64,000 nucleotides of DNA from Trichococcus paludicola (GTDB lineage Bacteria; Bacillota; Bacilli; Lactobacillales; Aerococcaceae): the NCBI RefSeq assembly GCF_003052295.1, contig NZ_QBLC01000005.1, forward strand, positions 124,001-188,000. The letters are read 5' to 3'. The translations under genes and the position numbers were made by a program. This document shows, one piece after another, positions 34,927-46,575 of the stretch. The number at the start of each line of letters is the position of its first letter. Within the stretch, counting starts at the first letter, position 1. The notes under the pieces are model-generated. The model did not search any database, had not been told where the DNA came from, and worked only from the letters and a program-made list of their open reading frames with translations.

Positions 34927-36441
34927 ATGACGAATTTTTTGGATCAATTTATGGGTATCGGTATCTTAGTGATTTTACTGGTGGTCGCCTTGATAATTTT
35001 CATTGGGCGATACAAGACGGCTTCGCCGGATAAGGCGCTGATCGTCAGTGGGAGTTTTCTTGGCAGAAAAAATACTTATATCGACAAAGCGACAGGCAAC
35101 ACGATGAAAGTTGTCCGCGGTGGCGGTACTTTTGTCATCCCGGTATTTCAGACAGCCAAGGCATTATCGCTCTTGTCGAGTAAATTGGAAGTTAGCACGC
35201 CGGCTGTCTATACGGAGGAAGGAGTCCCCGTTTCTGCGGATGGGACGGTCATCATCAAGGTCGGTTCCACAGTGGAAGAAATTGCCACCGCGGCCGAACA
35301 ATACTTAAGCAAGCCGACAGAGGATCTGGAGAATGAAGCCCGTGAGGTTTTGGAGGGCCATCTGCGTTCGATTCTGGGTTCCATGACGGTCGAGGAAATC
35401 TATAAGAACCGTGATAAGTTCTCACAAGAAGTGCAAGCAGTCGCCAGTGTGGACCTTGCGAAGATGGGCTTGGTCATCGTCTCTTTCACTGTGAAGGAAG
35501 TGACGGATGAAAATGGTTATCTGGATGCCCTTGGGCAACCGCGTATCGCCCAAGTCAAACGGGATGCGTATATCGCTCAGGCAGAAGCCGATAAGGAAAC
35601 GCGCATCAAGCGTGCCCAAGCGGAACAAGAATCGCAGCAAGCCGAAATTTTGAGAGAGACCCAAATTGCGGAATCGAATAAACAAAAAGAATTGAAGTTG
35701 GCTTCCTTCCGCCAAGAACAGGACGTAGCCAAAGCGAAAGCAGATAACGCCTATGCTCTGGAAAAGGCGCAGCTGGATATCTTATTGAAAGAAAAAGAAA
35801 TGAACGTCGAAATCACGGAACGTGTGAAACAAATTGAACTGGAAGAGAAAGAAATCGTCCGGAGAGAAAGACAATATGATGCAGAAGTGCGTAAGAAAGC
35901 TGATGCAGAGCGGTATGCCATCGAAACAAAAGCGGCTGCCGACAAACAAAAAGCGATCTGGGAATCCGAAGCGCGGGCCAAAGAGAAAGAGCTGAACGGT
36001 TTGGCGGAATCCGCCAGCATCCTTGCGATCGGGGAAGCAGAAGCGAAAGCGAAGGAAGCTTTAGCGAACGCATTGAAACAATATGGGGAAGCAGCCATCT
36101 TGACGATGCTGATCGAAAAATATCCGGATATCGTGCGTGCTGCTGCTGAGCCTATTTCCAACATCGACAGAATTACGGTGATAGACGGCGGCAACGGCAG
36201 CCAAGGTGCTGCGAAAGTAGCCAATTATGCCAGTCAAGTCCTGGCTGCAACCCAGGAAGGGCTCAAAGAAACGACCGGGTTGGATGTGACGGCGTTGATC
36301 GAATCGTTCGTCGGAAACAAAAATATCGGCAGCAAATTGGGTACACTCAATGAGACAATGGCAGCCGAAATTTCGGCAGATAAGGCAATCAGTCCATCTG
36401 GAGCCGACAAAGAAGCGGAAACGGAAACAGCCGTTTCTTAA
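34927..36441 (+). CDS. floT: Flotillin (SPFH/band-7 family)
   Basis: 504 residues: N-terminal membrane hairpin helix (GIGILVILLVVALIIFIGRY), SPFH domain (to about 190, with GGGTFVIPVFQTAKALSLLS), then a long heptad-like coiled coil very rich in Glu/Ala/Lys (about 200-370, AEADKETRIKRAQAEQESQQ), and a C-terminal region typical of FloT/YuaG (SNIDRITVIDGGNGSQG). Flotillins oligomerise at the inner leaflet and organise functional membrane microdomains. Directly follows its NfeD partner. Confidence 0.92.
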   Translation: MTNFLDQFMGIGILVILLVVALIIFIGRYKTASPDKALIVSGSFLGRKNTYIDKATGNTMKVVRGGGTFVIPVFQTAKALSLLSSKLEVSTPAVYTEEGVPVSADGTVIIKVGSTVEEIATAAEQYLSKPTEDLENEAREVLEGHLRSILGSMTVEEIYKNRDKFSQEVQAVASVDLAKMGLVIVSFTVKEVTDENGYLDALGQPRIAQVKRDAYIAQAEADKETRIKRAQAEQESQQAEILRETQIAESNKQKELKLASFRQEQDVAKAKADNAYALEKAQLDILLKEKEMNVEITERVKQIELEEKEIVRRERQYDAEVRKKADAERYAIETKAAADKQKAIWESEARAKEKELNGLAESASILAIGEAEAKAKEALANALKQYGEAAILTMLIEKYPDIVRAAAEPISNIDRITVIDGGNGSQGAAKVANYASQVLAATQEGLKETTGLDVTALIESFVGNKNIGSKLGTLNETMAAEISADKAISPSGADKEAETETAVS

Positions 36442-36490
36442 AAGCGGGGATACAAGTAAGGCTTTGCAAACAGAATCCGCATGAAATCAG

Positions 36491-36527
36491 AATCCTTCGG
36501 AAGCATAAGAGCCCCGAAGGATTTTTT
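36491..36527 (+). terminator. Terminator of the nfeD-floT operon
   Basis: AATCCTTCGG (36491-36500) pairs perfectly with CCGAAGGATT (36514-36523), then TTTT. Confidence 0.85.
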
Positions 36528-36607
36528 GTGGAACAGGAAAATATAAGAATAGCTGTGGTAAAATAAAAATATAATAAATAAATCACAAATGGAAAAGGGG
36601 CGCACAT

Positions 36608-37696
36608 ATGGCTTATCGTGTTTTTCGGTCGCCTAGCCGGTATATTCAAGGAGTAGGCGCAATAGACGTACTAGGGAAGGAAGCGGGTGAATACGGAAAG
36701 AAGGCATTCCTGCTCACGGATGATTTCGTTTGGGGCTTGCTCCAGGAAAAAGTGGAACGGGCTCTGGAGGGTTTTCCCTATCATTATGAAGCATTCACTG
36801 GCGAAGCCTCGCTGGAAGAAATGGTTCTTTTGGCTGACAAAGTCGCCGATGCAACGGCGGACGTCATCATCGGCCTCGGAGGCGGCAAAATCATCGATGT
36901 TGCAAAAGGCATCGCAGCTGCATGCGACTTGCCGATCGTGATTGTCCCGACCACTGCTTCCACGGATGCCCCAACCAGCGCCATCTCAGTGCTCTATACG
37001 CAGGGCGGGTTGTTCGACCATTATCGTTTCTATGCGAAGAACCCTGATCTGGTGCTTGTTGATACGCAAATCGTCATCCAAGCGCCGATCCGATTCTTCG
37101 CAAGCGGGATGGCGGACGCCTTGGCAACATGTGCAGAAGCGTTGGCAACGAAGGCCTCCGGGGAGAACACATTGGCCGGAGGATTGCCAACAATCGCCGG
37201 CACCGCCATTGCGAAAGCCTGCGAAGAAACCTTATTCCGTGACGGCCTCAGCGCCTTCGCTGATGTCCAAAAAGGCTTGGTGACGCCGGCTGTCGAAGCG
37301 ATTGTTGAGGCGAATACGCTGCTGTCGGGACTGGGCTTTGAAAACGGCGGCTTGGCGGCCGCACATGCCATCCATAATGGCTTCACCGCCATCAAAGGCG
37401 AGGTCCATCGTTTGACGCACGGGGAAATAGTCGGCTTTTGCCTGTTGGTCCAACTCGTGCTCGAAGAGCGCCCTCACGCAGAATTCAAAAAATACAGCCA
37501 TTTCCTCGCGGAGATCGGCATGCCGACGACTCTGGCCGGGATGCATCTGACCGGAGCCACACGCGAAGAGCTCGTTAAAGTCGGAAAAATTGCGGTGGCA
37601 CAAAGCAACACCATGAAAAATCTAAACAAAAACATAACGGCTGAGCAAGTCGCCGACGCCATTTTGGCAGTGGACGGACTTGTCGGAAAGGAATGA
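36608..37696 (+). CDS. gldA: Glycerol dehydrogenase (iron/zinc-dependent group III)
   Basis: 362 residues. N-terminal NAD domain with [15 protein letters not shown] and [18 protein letters not shown]; the metal ligands are Asp in [14 protein letters not shown], His in [10 protein letters not shown] and His in [10 protein letters not shown]. It oxidises glycerol to dihydroxyacetone with NAD, or the reverse for redox balance. AAGGGG precedes the ATG. It is followed after only 5 bases by alanine dehydrogenase. No dihydroxyacetone kinase genes are nearby, so reductive use to reoxidise NADH is possible. Confidence 0.92.
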   Translation: MAYRVFRSPSRYIQGVGAIDVLGKEAGEYGKKAFLLTDDFVWGLLQEKVERALEGFPYHYEAFTGEASLEEMVLLADKVADATADVIIGLGGGKIIDVAKGIAAACDLPIVIVPTTASTDAPTSAISVLYTQGGLFDHYRFYAKNPDLVLVDTQIVIQAPIRFFASGMADALATCAEALATKASGENTLAGGLPTIAGTAIAKACEETLFRDGLSAFADVQKGLVTPAVEAIVEANTLLSGLGFENGGLAAAHAIHNGFTAIKGEVHRLTHGEIVGFCLLVQLVLEERPHAEFKKYSHFLAEIGMPTTLAGMHLTGATREELVKVGKIAVAQSNTMKNLNKNITAEQVADAILAVDGLVGKE

Positions 37697-37701
37697 TCGC
37701 G

Positions 37702-38814
37702 ATGATCATCGGAGTGCCGAAGGAAATCAAAAACAACGAAAACCGGGTGGGTATGGTGCCAGCGGGTGTGCAGTTGCTGATCCAGAATGGCCATCAAGTC
37801 TGGGTCCAAGCGGGCTGCGGCATCGGCTCGGGATTCGAGGACGGACAGTACGAAAAAGCAGGGGCGACAGTGTTGGAAGATTCAGCCAAAGTCTGGGCTG
37901 CTGAACTGGTCATCAAAGTGAAAGAGCCTTTGGAATCGGAGTACGCATACTTCCGCGAGGACCTGATTCTTTTTACGTACCTACATTTGGCGGCCGCACC
38001 GGAGTTGACGAAGGCCATGCTGCAAGCGGGCATGACTGCAATCGGCTACGAAACAATGGTCGGTAAAAAAGGTGATTTGCCCTTGCTCACGCCGATGAGC
38101 GTTATCGCGGGCCGCCTTTCTGTCCAGATTGGCGCGCAGTTTCTGGAGAAACCGTACGGCGGAAAAGGCGTGCTGCTGAGCGGCGTTCCGGGTGTGGCGA
38201 ACGGGAAAGTCGTCATCATCGGCGGCGGTGTGGCCGGACGCAATGCGTTGCAGATCGCATTGGGACTCGGCGCCCATTGCACAATCCTGGACGTCAGACC
38301 GGAGATCTTGACTGAAATCGAGAATTTGTACGGGAACGCGGTCATCACCTTGCTGTCGAACGAGTGGAACATTGCCCATGCCATCAAGGATGCCGACGTA
38401 GTCATCGGGGCTGTCCTGATTCCCGGCCGGAAAGCGCCAACCTTAGTGACCAAGGAAATGGTGAAAAGCATGCAGCCGGGTTCCGTGATCGTCGATATCG
38501 CGGTGGATCAGGGTGGCATCTTTGAAACCGAAGACCGCACGACCACCCACGATGATCCGGTTTATGAACGGCATGGCGTCCTGCATTATGCGGTGCCGAA
38601 CATGCCGGGAGCCGTTCCGCGCACTGCTACAATCGCGTTGACGAATGTCACGCTGCCCTACGCAGTGGAGATCGCGAATCAAGGCGCACTACAAGCGGCG
38701 GCAACCAATCCGACCATCCTCACCGGATTCAACGTGCACAGCGGCAATTTGACGAATAAAGATGTCGCCGAATCGATCGGCGCAGTCTATACTCCAATCG
38801 AAACTTTATTGTAA
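37702..38814 (+). CDS. ald: Alanine dehydrogenase
   Basis: 370 residues. N-terminal [20 protein letters not shown] (substrate Arg and active Lys region), His in [18 protein letters not shown] site [21 protein letters not shown], and [20 protein letters not shown] as in family members. It interconverts alanine and pyruvate plus ammonia with NAD. ATG 37702 was chosen: GGAAAGGA lies nine bases before it, while ATG 37693 touches that site. Likely cotranscribed with gldA; both can reoxidise NADH. Confidence 0.93.
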   Translation: MIIGVPKEIKNNENRVGMVPAGVQLLIQNGHQVWVQAGCGIGSGFEDGQYEKAGATVLEDSAKVWAAELVIKVKEPLESEYAYFREDLILFTYLHLAAAPELTKAMLQAGMTAIGYETMVGKKGDLPLLTPMSVIAGRLSVQIGAQFLEKPYGGKGVLLSGVPGVANGKVVIIGGGVAGRNALQIALGLGAHCTILDVRPEILTEIENLYGNAVITLLSNEWNIAHAIKDADVVIGAVLIPGRKAPTLVTKEMVKSMQPGSVIVDIAVDQGGIFETEDRTTTHDDPVYERHGVLHYAVPNMPGAVPRTATIALTNVTLPYAVEIANQGALQAAATNPTILTGFNVHSGNLTNKDVAESIGAVYTPIETLL

Positions 38815-38822
38815 AAGGTACT

Positions 38823-38860
38823 GGATTTCCTGGGATATCAAGCAGGAAATCCGTTTTTTT
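38823..38860 (+). terminator. Terminator of gldA-ald
   Basis: GGATTTCCTG (38823-38832) pairs perfectly with CAGGAAATCC (38843-38852), then GTTTTTTT. Confidence 0.88.
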
Positions 38861-38870
38861 GCGTAGAATT

Positions 38871-38928
38871 AGTTAACGTACACTTGTATTTTTCCGGTTG
38901 GTTTACTATACTATTTGTACGGACATAT
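38871..38928 (+). promoter_or_regulatory. araR promoter with AraR-like operator
   Basis: TTGTAT (38884-38889), 17-base spacer, TATACT (38907-38912). The AraR-like box ATTTGTACGGACATAT (38913-38928) directly follows the -10, which fits autorepression. A weaker half-site containing ACGTACA is centred at 38877, 43 bases upstream of the box centre. Confidence 0.7.
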
Positions 38929-38946
38929 ACAAAGGGAGAGCATGCC

Positions 38947-40023
38947 ATGAAAACAAAATACCAGGTGATTGCCGATGAGATACGCTCAAAAATACTTTCG
39001 AACGAATTTGTGGTAGGCAAAGTCATTCCGCCTGAACTGCAGCTGCAGAAGGATTATGGGGTCAGCCGCCATACTGTCCGGGAAGCAATCGCTTTGCTGG
39101 TGAATGAAGGCTTTTTGCGCAAGGAGAAAGGTTCCGGGACTTATGTCGACGATACGTATCAGAGGCGTGGTGACGGGGTGTCATCCAGCAAAACGATCGG
39201 CGTCATCACGACTTATCTGTCGGACTATATTTTCCCGTCGATCATCCGCGGTATCGAGCAGAAGTTGCGGGAGAATGGCTACTCCTTGCTGCTGGCGAGC
39301 ACGAACAACGATGTCGATCAGGAGCGGGAGTGTCTGGAACAGATGCTCAGCCAAGGCGTTTCGGGGCTGATCGTGGAACCGACAAAAAGTAACCAATACA
39401 ATCCGAATTTGGCTTATTACCTTTCCTTCAAGGAACGAGGCATACCGGTTGTCATGATCAATGCCTACTATGAAGAACTGTCGGTCCCTTTCATTTGCGT
39501 CAATGACACGAAAGCGGGCTATCTTGCCACGAAACATCTATTCGAGCAGGGCCATCAGCATTTGGCGCTGATCACGAAGATCGATGACCTGCAAGGGAAA
39601 TACCGGATGAAAGGCTTCATCAAAGCCCACGAAGAGATGCGGACAAATTTCGATCCGAAAAATGTGTATACGTACACGACAGAGACGAAGGCGCTAGTGT
39701 TCCAGACGATTCGGGAGAAACTAGCGAGCGATCAGGAAGTCACTGGCATCGTCTGCTACAACGATGAAGTGGCGCAGGGCTTGATCCAAGCACTTGCTGA
39801 CATGGGCAAACGCGTACCTGAGGATTATTCGGTGGTCGGCAACGATGACTCGTTCTTAAGCACGGCAGGCAGCGTCAAGCTGACAACCCTTTCCCATCCG
39901 AAAGAAGAATTGGGCGAGGCCGCTGCCGAGTGGATCATGCTGGCCGTACAGCAAGAAATGACAGGCAACAAAATATTCGAGCCGGAATTGATCATCCGCG
40001 ATTCGGTCAAACGGATCCAATAA
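38947..40023 (+). CDS. araR: Arabinose operon repressor AraR (GntR DNA-binding, LacI-type effector domain)
   Basis: 358 residues. Residues 1-75 are a GntR winged helix (KYQVIADEIRSKILSNEF, YGVSRHTVREAIALLVNEGF, GSGTYV); from about residue 85 a LacI/GalR-type sugar-binding fold follows (TIGVITTYLSDYIFPSIIRG, IVCYNDEVAQGLIQAL, VVGNDDSFLS). That domain combination is specific for AraR. ATG 38947 follows AAAGGGAGAG; the frame from 38884 only reads through the promoter. It should repress araBDA, its own gene and the arabinanase gene, released by L-arabinose; the 16-bp boxes at those promoters support this. Confidence 0.92.
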   Translation: MKTKYQVIADEIRSKILSNEFVVGKVIPPELQLQKDYGVSRHTVREAIALLVNEGFLRKEKGSGTYVDDTYQRRGDGVSSSKTIGVITTYLSDYIFPSIIRGIEQKLRENGYSLLLASTNNDVDQERECLEQMLSQGVSGLIVEPTKSNQYNPNLAYYLSFKERGIPVVMINAYYEELSVPFICVNDTKAGYLATKHLFEQGHQHLALITKIDDLQGKYRMKGFIKAHEEMRTNFDPKNVYTYTTETKALVFQTIREKLASDQEVTGIVCYNDEVAQGLIQALADMGKRVPEDYSVVGNDDSFLSTAGSVKLTTLSHPKEELGEAAAEWIMLAVQQEMTGNKIFEPELIIRDSVKRIQ

Positions 40024-40032
40024 CTGGAGAAC

Positions 40033-40066
40033 GGAGCTATCTCTGAATCAGGATAGCTTCTTTTTT
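40033..40066 (+). terminator. Terminator of araR
   Basis: AGCTATC (40035-40041) pairs with GATAGCT (40052-40058), followed by TCTTTTTT. Confidence 0.75.
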
Positions 40067-40158
40067 GTTGCTGCATTAGGTTTTTGGTGGATCTTGAGGC
40101 TGCGTTGCGGAAGGGAGCGATGCACAAACGACAGGAAGTCGATTGTGCATTGTTTTTT

Positions 40159-40217
40159 TTGTGTTCGGACAAATATTCAATTTATCTCTTTACATGTACG
40201 GACATATAGAATATAAT
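40159..40217 (+). promoter_or_regulatory. araBDA promoter with two AraR-like boxes
   Basis: TTTACA (40189-40194), 17-base spacer, TATAAT (40212-40217). Box 1 TTGTGTTCGGACAAAT (40159-40174) and box 2 ACATGTACGGACATAT (40192-40207) are 33 bases apart centre to centre; box 2 fills the spacer between -35 and -10. The spacing matches that at the arabinanase promoter. Confidence 0.75.
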
Positions 40218-40276
40218 ATGCCTAAGAAGAACGGACAGCATCCTGAAAGGGTGCACCGCAAAAAGGAGGAAATATT

Positions 40277-41887
40277 TTGACTGAGAAGTTACAAGCGATA
40301 GTCACTGATATCGAATCGCGGCAGACTAGCATCGGAATCGAATTCGGATCCACCCGCATCAAGGCGGTGCTGATCGACTCCCGCTTCGCTCCGATCGCAT
40401 CCGGCAGCTACGAATGGGAAAATCAGTTAGTCGACGGCATCTGGACGTATTCATTGGAACAAATTTGGAAAGGCCTTCAAACAAGCTACGCAGAACTGAC
40501 GCGCGAGGTTAAAGAAAAATACGGCGTGACATTGACCACAGTCGGATCGATCGGTTTCAGCGCGATGATGCACGGCTACATGGCGTTCAATCAGGAAAAT
40601 GAGTTATTGGTGCCGTTCCGGACTTGGCGCAACGCCACTACGGCTGATGCCGAAAAGGAATTGACCGCACTGTTCAAATACAATATCCCGCAACGCTGGA
40701 GCATCGCCCACCTGTATCAAGCGGTTTTGAATAAGGAAGAACATACAAATGAAGTCGCTTTCTTTACGACTTTGGCAGGCTACATCCATTGGCAACTGAC
40801 AGGCAAGAAGGTTTTGGGAGTCGGTGATGCCTCCGGGATGTTCCCGATTGATGTCGAGAAGAAAAATTATGACGAACGGATGATTGGTCAGTTCGATGCT
40901 TTAGTCGCAGAAAAAGGCGCGACTTGGAAATTGGCGGATCTGCTGCCGGAAGTATTGTTGGCAGGTGACGCGGCTGGGAAGCTGACGGAAGCGGGAGCCA
41001 AACTCCTCGATCCGACAGGCACACTCGAAGCGGGCATCCCGTTGTGTGCGCCGGAAGGGGACGCCGGAACCGGCATGGTCGCCACGAACAGCGTGGCGGA
41101 GCGCACCGGGAACGTATCTGCAGGGACTTCGGCATTTGCGATGATCGTCTTGGAGCAGGACTTAAATGAAGTGCATCCTGAAATCGATCTCGTGACGACA
41201 CCGGCAGGCAGCCTGGTTGCGATGGTCCATACCAATAACTGCTCATCCGATATCAACGCCTGGGTCAAACTTTTCCGGGAATTCAGCGAGGCAGCCGGTT
41301 TCGCGATTGATACGGACAAATTATTCGCCACTCTATTCAATAAGGCTCTTGAAGGAGATGCCGATTGCGGCGGATTGCTCTCCTACGGTTATTACTCGGG
41401 CGAGAACATCACCCATTTGGCGGAAGGACGGCCGTTGTTTGTCCGCACACCGGAAAGCAACTTCAACTTGGCCAACTTCATGCGCGTGCACCTCTTCACT
41501 GCTTTTGGCGCCATGAAGATTGGCATGAATATCCTGAAACAGGAACATGTCGCAATCGATAAAATCGTCGGTCACGGCGGTATCTTCAAGACCCCAGAAG
41601 TCGGCCAGAAAGTATTGGCTGCCGTCATGGACGCACCGGTCACCGTCATGGAGACCGCAGGGGAAGGCGGCGCATGGGGCATCGCATTGTTGGCTGCTTA
41701 CATGGACCGCAAAGAAACGACAGAGACTTTGGATACATTTTTGGACAAGAAAGTATTCGGTGCCGATGAAGGCGTTACGATTGCACCCGATGCGCGCGAT
41801 GTTGAAGGTTTCGGAATCTTCATCGAACGTTACCAAAAAGGACTGGCGATCGAGCAAGCTGCAGTCGATCATTTGAATTTGAGATAG
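40277..41887 (+). CDS. araB: L-ribulokinase, FGGY family
   Basis: 536 residues. FGGY kinase: [17 protein letters not shown] (phosphate 1/ATP site), [12 protein letters not shown], the late [17 protein letters not shown] and [18 protein letters not shown]. It phosphorylates L-ribulose. TTG start at 40277, seven bases after AAGGAGG (40263-40269); there is no better ATG. The closest relatives appear to be the lactic-acid-bacterial ribulokinases often labelled xylulokinase-like. The araB-araD-araA order in one operon behind AraR boxes settles the role. Confidence 0.9.
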   Translation: MTEKLQAIVTDIESRQTSIGIEFGSTRIKAVLIDSRFAPIASGSYEWENQLVDGIWTYSLEQIWKGLQTSYAELTREVKEKYGVTLTTVGSIGFSAMMHGYMAFNQENELLVPFRTWRNATTADAEKELTALFKYNIPQRWSIAHLYQAVLNKEEHTNEVAFFTTLAGYIHWQLTGKKVLGVGDASGMFPIDVEKKNYDERMIGQFDALVAEKGATWKLADLLPEVLLAGDAAGKLTEAGAKLLDPTGTLEAGIPLCAPEGDAGTGMVATNSVAERTGNVSAGTSAFAMIVLEQDLNEVHPEIDLVTTPAGSLVAMVHTNNCSSDINAWVKLFREFSEAAGFAIDTDKLFATLFNKALEGDADCGGLLSYGYYSGENITHLAEGRPLFVRTPESNFNLANFMRVHLFTAFGAMKIGMNILKQEHVAIDKIVGHGGIFKTPEVGQKVLAAVMDAPVTVMETAGEGGAWGIALLAAYMDRKETTETLDTFLDKKVFGADEGVTIAPDARDVEGFGIFIERYQKGLAIEQAAVDHLNLR

Positions 41888-41903
41888 AAGGGAAGGAAAC
41901 ATC

Positions 41904-42602
41904 TTGCTGGAACAATTAAAAGAAGAAGTTTTTCAAGCCAATCTGGAACTGCCGGAACGAGGACTGATCAAATACACGTGGGGAAACGTGAGTGCAGTCG
42001 ACCGCGAAAAAGGCTTATTCGTCATCAAGCCCAGCGGGGTCGGCTATGACGACATGCAGGCGAGCGATATGGTCGTTTGCGACTTTGACGGCAACGTCAT
42101 CGAAGGGGAGCTGAACCCGTCATCCGACATGCCGACGCATGCCGTTCTTTACAAAGAATTCCCGGAAATCGGAGCTGTTGTGCATACGCATTCGACTTGG
42201 GCCACGATTTGGGCGCAAGCCGGATTGGATGTGCCGGCCATGGGTACGACACACGCCGATACCTTTTACGGTACGGTTCCTTGCGCCCGGTTCTTGACGC
42301 AGGCGGAAATCGATCGTGGTTACGAGGAAGAAACAGGAAACGCCATTGTGGAAACTTTCCGCGAACGCGGCATCAAACCGATGGAAGTTCCCGGTGTATT
42401 GCTGCATGGGCACGGACCCTTCACTTGGGCCAAGGACGCCAAGGGTGCAGTACTGAATGCGGTCGTGTTGGATGAGGTCTGCAAAACCAATCTGTTCGCC
42501 CGTCAATTGAATGCCTTCGCGGAGGAATTGCCGCAACGCATTCTGGATAAACATTATTTGCGAAAACACGGAGAAAACGCCTATTACGGGCAAAAAAAAT
42601 AG
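41904..42602 (+). CDS. araD: L-ribulose-5-phosphate 4-epimerase
   Basis: 232 residues, class II aldolase/AraD fold. [20 protein letters not shown] (phosphate-binding, GN.S), [29 protein letters not shown] with [14 protein letters not shown] (zinc His-x-His) and [14 protein letters not shown] (third zinc His). It makes D-xylulose-5-phosphate for the phosphoketolase encoded nearby. TTG start at 41904 after GGAAGG; gap to araB is 16 bases and to araA 13. Confidence 0.94.
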   Translation: MLEQLKEEVFQANLELPERGLIKYTWGNVSAVDREKGLFVIKPSGVGYDDMQASDMVVCDFDGNVIEGELNPSSDMPTHAVLYKEFPEIGAVVHTHSTWATIWAQAGLDVPAMGTTHADTFYGTVPCARFLTQAEIDRGYEEETGNAIVETFRERGIKPMEVPGVLLHGHGPFTWAKDAKGAVLNAVVLDEVCKTNLFARQLNAFAEELPQRILDKHYLRKHGENAYYGQKK

Positions 42603-42615
42603 GGGAGCTGAAGAT

Positions 42616-44040
42616 ATGTTAGAAGTAGGAAAAAAAGAATTTTGGTTCGTTGTCGGTTCACAACATTTATACGGTGAAGAAGCTTTGCAAACAGTAAAAA
42701 ACAATGCAGCGGTAATCGTGGAAAGCCTCAACAATAGCGGCAAACTGCCTTATCCGCTTGTGTTGCAGGAATTGGCAGTAACGCCCGATACAATCACGAA
42801 GATCATGAAAGAAGTGAATTACCGTGATGAAGTGGCAGGTGTCATCACTTGGATGCATACCTTCTCGCCAGCCAAAATGTGGATCCGCGGCACGAAATTG
42901 CTGCAAAAACCGTTGTTGCATCTGGCAACGCAATTCAACGAAAGCATTCCATGGGCAACAATCGATATGGATTTCATGAACTTGAACCAAGCAGCACACG
43001 GCGACCGCGAGTACGGCTTCATCAATGCGCGCTTGAAAAAGAACAACAAAGTCGTTGTCGGCTATTGGGAACGTGAAAATGTCCAAACCCAAATCGCGGA
43101 ATGGATGGACGTTGCGGTAGCTTACAACGAAAGCTTCTCCATCAAAGTGGCGCGTTTCGGCGATAACATGCGTAACGTTGCCGTGACGGAAGGCGACAAA
43201 GTGGAAGCGCAGATCCAATTCGGTTGGACAGTCGATTACTACGGTATCCGGGATCTAGTGGACTATGTCGATGCGGTCGAAGATGCAGAAGTCGATGCTT
43301 TGTTCAATGAATACAAAGATTTGTATGATTGCGACTATGGCGATTATGAACAAGGCAAATGGGAAGCGCATGTCAAAGTGCAGGCACGTCAAGAAATCGG
43401 TATCCGTCGTTTCTTGGAAGCGGGCGGCTACACTGCCTTTACGTCAAACTTTGAAGATCTGCATGGCCTGCAACAACTACCGGGTCTTGCAGTACAACGC
43501 TTGATGGCAGAAGGCTACGGATTCGCAGGCGAAGGCGACTGGAAAACAGCAGCAATCGACCGTTTGATGAAGATCATGTCCCACAACATCGACACCGGCT
43601 TCATGGAAGACTACACATATGAAATGGCTGAAGGCAGAGAAGCGATTCTGCAGTCGCATATGTTGGAGGTCGATCCAGGACTGGCAGTCAACAAACCGAA
43701 AATTTTGATCGCACCATTATCGATGGGGAACCGTGAAGAGCCTGCTCGCCTTGTCTTCGACGGCAAAGCAGGGGAAGGCGTTGTCGTTTCAATGGCTGAC
43801 TTCGGAACGCACTACAAATTGTTGGTGAATGAAGTTGTTGCTTTTGAACCGACTGAAGCAGCTCCAAACCTTCCAGTCGCACGCGTCCTATGGGAAGTGA
43901 AACCTAATTTCCATGACGGTATCCGCGCTTGGATCGAAGCTGGCGGCGGTCACCACACTGTCGTTTCATTGAGTTTAAGCACAGATCAGATTCTGGCTTG
44001 GGCAAAACTGGTCGGTCTTGAAGTAGCCTTAATCAAATAG
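42616..44040 (+). CDS. araA: L-arabinose isomerase
   Basis: 474 residues. N-terminus [20 protein letters not shown] is typical; [38 protein letters not shown], and the C-terminal metal/active-site part with [10 protein letters not shown] and [17 protein letters not shown]. It converts L-arabinose to L-ribulose with a divalent metal. The ATG at 42616 follows GGGGAGCTGAAG; the frame extends upstream to 42511 inside araD but without support. Last gene of the ara operon; terminator follows. Confidence 0.96.
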   Translation: MLEVGKKEFWFVVGSQHLYGEEALQTVKNNAAVIVESLNNSGKLPYPLVLQELAVTPDTITKIMKEVNYRDEVAGVITWMHTFSPAKMWIRGTKLLQKPLLHLATQFNESIPWATIDMDFMNLNQAAHGDREYGFINARLKKNNKVVVGYWERENVQTQIAEWMDVAVAYNESFSIKVARFGDNMRNVAVTEGDKVEAQIQFGWTVDYYGIRDLVDYVDAVEDAEVDALFNEYKDLYDCDYGDYEQGKWEAHVKVQARQEIGIRRFLEAGGYTAFTSNFEDLHGLQQLPGLAVQRLMAEGYGFAGEGDWKTAAIDRLMKIMSHNIDTGFMEDYTYEMAEGREAILQSHMLEVDPGLAVNKPKILIAPLSMGNREEPARLVFDGKAGEGVVVSMADFGTHYKLLVNEVVAFEPTEAAPNLPVARVLWEVKPNFHDGIRAWIEAGGGHHTVVSLSLSTDQILAWAKLVGLEVALIK

Positions 44041-44048
44041 TCTATCGG

Positions 44049-44082
44049 TCGGTTTGACAGAAGATCGTCAAACCGATTTTTT
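44049..44082 (+). terminator. Terminator of araBDA
   Basis: TCGGTTTGAC (44049-44058) pairs perfectly with GTCAAACCGA (44067-44076), then TTTTTT. Confidence 0.88.
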
Positions 44083-44104
44083 GGAGGACGTTTGTGAAAG
44101 GTGT

Positions 44105-44118
44105 AGCAAGCGTTTTCA
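44105..44118 (+). promoter_or_regulatory. cre-like site upstream of xfp
   Basis: AGCAAGCGTTTTCA fits cre except for the first base, 30 bases before the xfp start codon. It suggests CcpA repression of phosphoketolase during growth on preferred sugars. Confidence 0.5.
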
Positions 44119-44147
44119 ATAATATAACTGAAAAGGAGCAAAAAAAA

Positions 44148-46553
44148 ATGACTGCATTTGATTCAAAAGAATATCTGGACAAGGTGGATGCCTTCTGGCG
44201 CGCCGCTAATTTCATCTCCGTAGGACAATTGTACCTGAAGGACAATCCCTTGCTGCAACGCCCAATCGAGGAAACCGATGTGAAGCTTCATCCAATCGGC
44301 CACTGGGGAACGATCTCCGGACAGAATTTCATCTATGCCCACTTGAACCGCGTCATCAACAAATATGACCTGAATATGTTCTATGTTGAAGGGCCGGGAC
44401 ATGGCGGTCAGGTCATGGTTTCGAACTCCTATCTGGACGGCTCCTACACGGAAATCTATCCTGAAATCACCGAAGATCTGGAAGGGTTGACGAAACTCTA
44501 CAAACAATTCTCCTTCCCTGGTGGGGTCGCTTCCCATGCGGCACCGGAAACACCCGGATCGATCCATGAAGGCGGCGAACTCGGCTATTCGCTTTCCCAT
44601 GCAACAGGCGCTATCTTCGACAATCCGGAAGTGATCGCAGCGACTGTTGTTGGTGACGGGGAAGCTGAAACCGGTCCGTTGGCGGCTGGTTGGTTCTCGA
44701 ATGTGTTCATCAATCCGGTCACGGATGGGGCCGTTTTGCCGATCTTATACCTGAACGGCGGCAAGATCTCCAATCCGACGATCCTGGACCGCAAATCGAA
44801 CGCAGAATTGACGCAGTACTTTGGGGGCATGGGCTGGGAGCCGTTGTTCGTGGAAGGAACCGAACCGGAAGCGGTGCATCCGATCATGGCGCAAGTGTTG
44901 GATACAGCTGTTGAAAAGATAAAAGCGATCCAAACCGAAGCCCGCAAAGGCTCCGCTGCCGAAGCGAAGATGCCGGCTTGGCCGGTCATCATTTTCCGCA
45001 CACCGAAAGGCTGGACGGGTCCGAAAACGTGGGACGGCGAACCGATAGAAGGCGGTTTCCGTGCCCACCAAGTGCCGATTCCAGTGGATGCACACCACAT
45101 GGAACACATTGATGCGCTAGTGGATTGGATGCAGTCCTACCGTCCCGCAGAGCTATTCAGTGCCGATGGCCAACTGGTGGCTGAATTGAAAGAGATGGCA
45201 CCGAAAGGTGACCGACGGATGGCTATGAATCCAATCACAAATGGCGGCATCGATCCGAAACCGCTCGTCATTCCGGATTGGAAGCAGTATGCCGTCGACA
45301 CGACCGTTCCAGGCGCAGTCATTGCCCAGGATATGATCGAATTCGGCAACTTTGCACGCGATCTGATCGTGGACAATCCGGATAATTTCCGCATCTTCGG
45401 ACCGGATGAAACCAAATCGAATCGCCTGAACAAAGTCTTTGAGGTAACGAATCGCGTCTGGATGGAAGCAATCGATCCTGCTTATGACGAATGGTTATCC
45501 CCATCCGGCCGTGTCATCGATTCACAATTGTCCGAGCACCAAGCAGAAGGATTCCTGGAGGGGTATGTCTTGACTGGGCGTCATGGTTTCTTCGCCAGTT
45601 ACGAAGCCTTCCTGCGCGTGGTGGACTCGATGATCACCCAACATTTCAAATGGTTGCGCAAAGCCAAAGAACAGACGTGGCGCAAACACTATCCGTCCCT
45701 GAATCTGATCGCAACATCGACAGTTTTCCAACAGGACCATAACGGCTACACCCATCAAGATCCAGGTTTGTTGACGCACTTGGCTGAGAAGAAACCGGAA
45801 TTTATCCGGGAATACTTGCCGGCGGATGCGAACTCCTTGATGGCCGTGATGGCGGAAACGATGGCTTCCGAGGAACAGATCAATCTGATCGTGTCTTCGA
45901 AACACCCGCGTCCGCAATTCTACTCTGCTGAAGAAGCGGAAATATTGGTCAAGGATGGCTTGAAAGTGATCGATTGGGCTTCGACTTGCGGAGACGAAGA
46001 ACCAGATGTCGTGATCGCAGCAGCGGGAACGGAACCGAACCTGGAGGCACTTGCCGCCGTTACGATTCTGCATAAGCAGTTCCCGGCATTGAAGATCCGT
46101 TTCATCAACATTGTGGATCTGTTGAAACTGCGTCATCCGGATGTGGATCCGCGCGGCTTGAGCGACGAAGCCTTCGATGCCTATTTCACGGCGGACAAAC
46201 CGATCGTCTTTGCCTTCCACGGCTTCGAAGGCTTGATCCGTGACATCTTCTTTGATCGTCATAACCATAACCTGCACATCCACGGTTACCGTGAGAACGG
46301 GGATATCACGACACCGTTCGACATGCGTGTGTTGTCCGAAATGGATCGTTTCCACTTGGCGCAGGATGCGGCTAATGCTGTCTATGGCGAAGAAGCGGCA
46401 GTCTTTTCGCAAAGGATGACGGAAACGGTGGACTTCCACCACCGCTTCATCCGCGAGAACGGCGAGGACATTGCGGAAGTCATGGAATGGAAATGGGAAG
46501 CACTGGAAGGTGCGGCAGCAGCCAAAGAACTGATTGCAAACAAAGCGGACTAA
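44148..46553 (+). CDS. xfp: Xylulose-5-phosphate/fructose-6-phosphate phosphoketolase
   Basis: 801 residues, normal for the family (about 790-830). Thiamine diphosphate enzyme: N-terminal [58 protein letters not shown], cofactor motif [11 protein letters not shown], and in the second domain [20 protein letters not shown]. It splits xylulose-5-phosphate into acetyl phosphate and glyceraldehyde-3-phosphate, the key step of heterofermentative pentose use. Start ATG 44148 after AAAAGGAGC; the frame from 44094 is not supported. It directly follows the araBDA terminator, so it is regulated separately. Confidence 0.95.
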   Translation: MTAFDSKEYLDKVDAFWRAANFISVGQLYLKDNPLLQRPIEETDVKLHPIGHWGTISGQNFIYAHLNRVINKYDLNMFYVEGPGHGGQVMVSNSYLDGSYTEIYPEITEDLEGLTKLYKQFSFPGGVASHAAPETPGSIHEGGELGYSLSHATGAIFDNPEVIAATVVGDGEAETGPLAAGWFSNVFINPVTDGAVLPILYLNGGKISNPTILDRKSNAELTQYFGGMGWEPLFVEGTEPEAVHPIMAQVLDTAVEKIKAIQTEARKGSAAEAKMPAWPVIIFRTPKGWTGPKTWDGEPIEGGFRAHQVPIPVDAHHMEHIDALVDWMQSYRPAELFSADGQLVAELKEMAPKGDRRMAMNPITNGGIDPKPLVIPDWKQYAVDTTVPGAVIAQDMIEFGNFARDLIVDNPDNFRIFGPDETKSNRLNKVFEVTNRVWMEAIDPAYDEWLSPSGRVIDSQLSEHQAEGFLEGYVLTGRHGFFASYEAFLRVVDSMITQHFKWLRKAKEQTWRKHYPSLNLIATSTVFQQDHNGYTHQDPGLLTHLAEKKPEFIREYLPADANSLMAVMAETMASEEQINLIVSSKHPRPQFYSAEEAEILVKDGLKVIDWASTCGDEEPDVVIAAAGTEPNLEALAAVTILHKQFPALKIRFINIVDLLKLRHPDVDPRGLSDEAFDAYFTADKPIVFAFHGFEGLIRDIFFDRHNHNLHIHGYRENGDITTPFDMRVLSEMDRFHLAQDAANAVYGEEAAVFSQRMTETVDFHHRFIRENGEDIAEVMEWKWEALEGAAAAKELIANKAD

Positions 46554-46575
46554 CGTAAGAGATCCCGTTTAATAA

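Noticed and set aside
45522-46442. Minus-strand open frame of 306 codons
   Set aside because: Antisense shadow of xfp; composition is biased to His/Asp/Gln/Phe as expected from a reversed coding strand.
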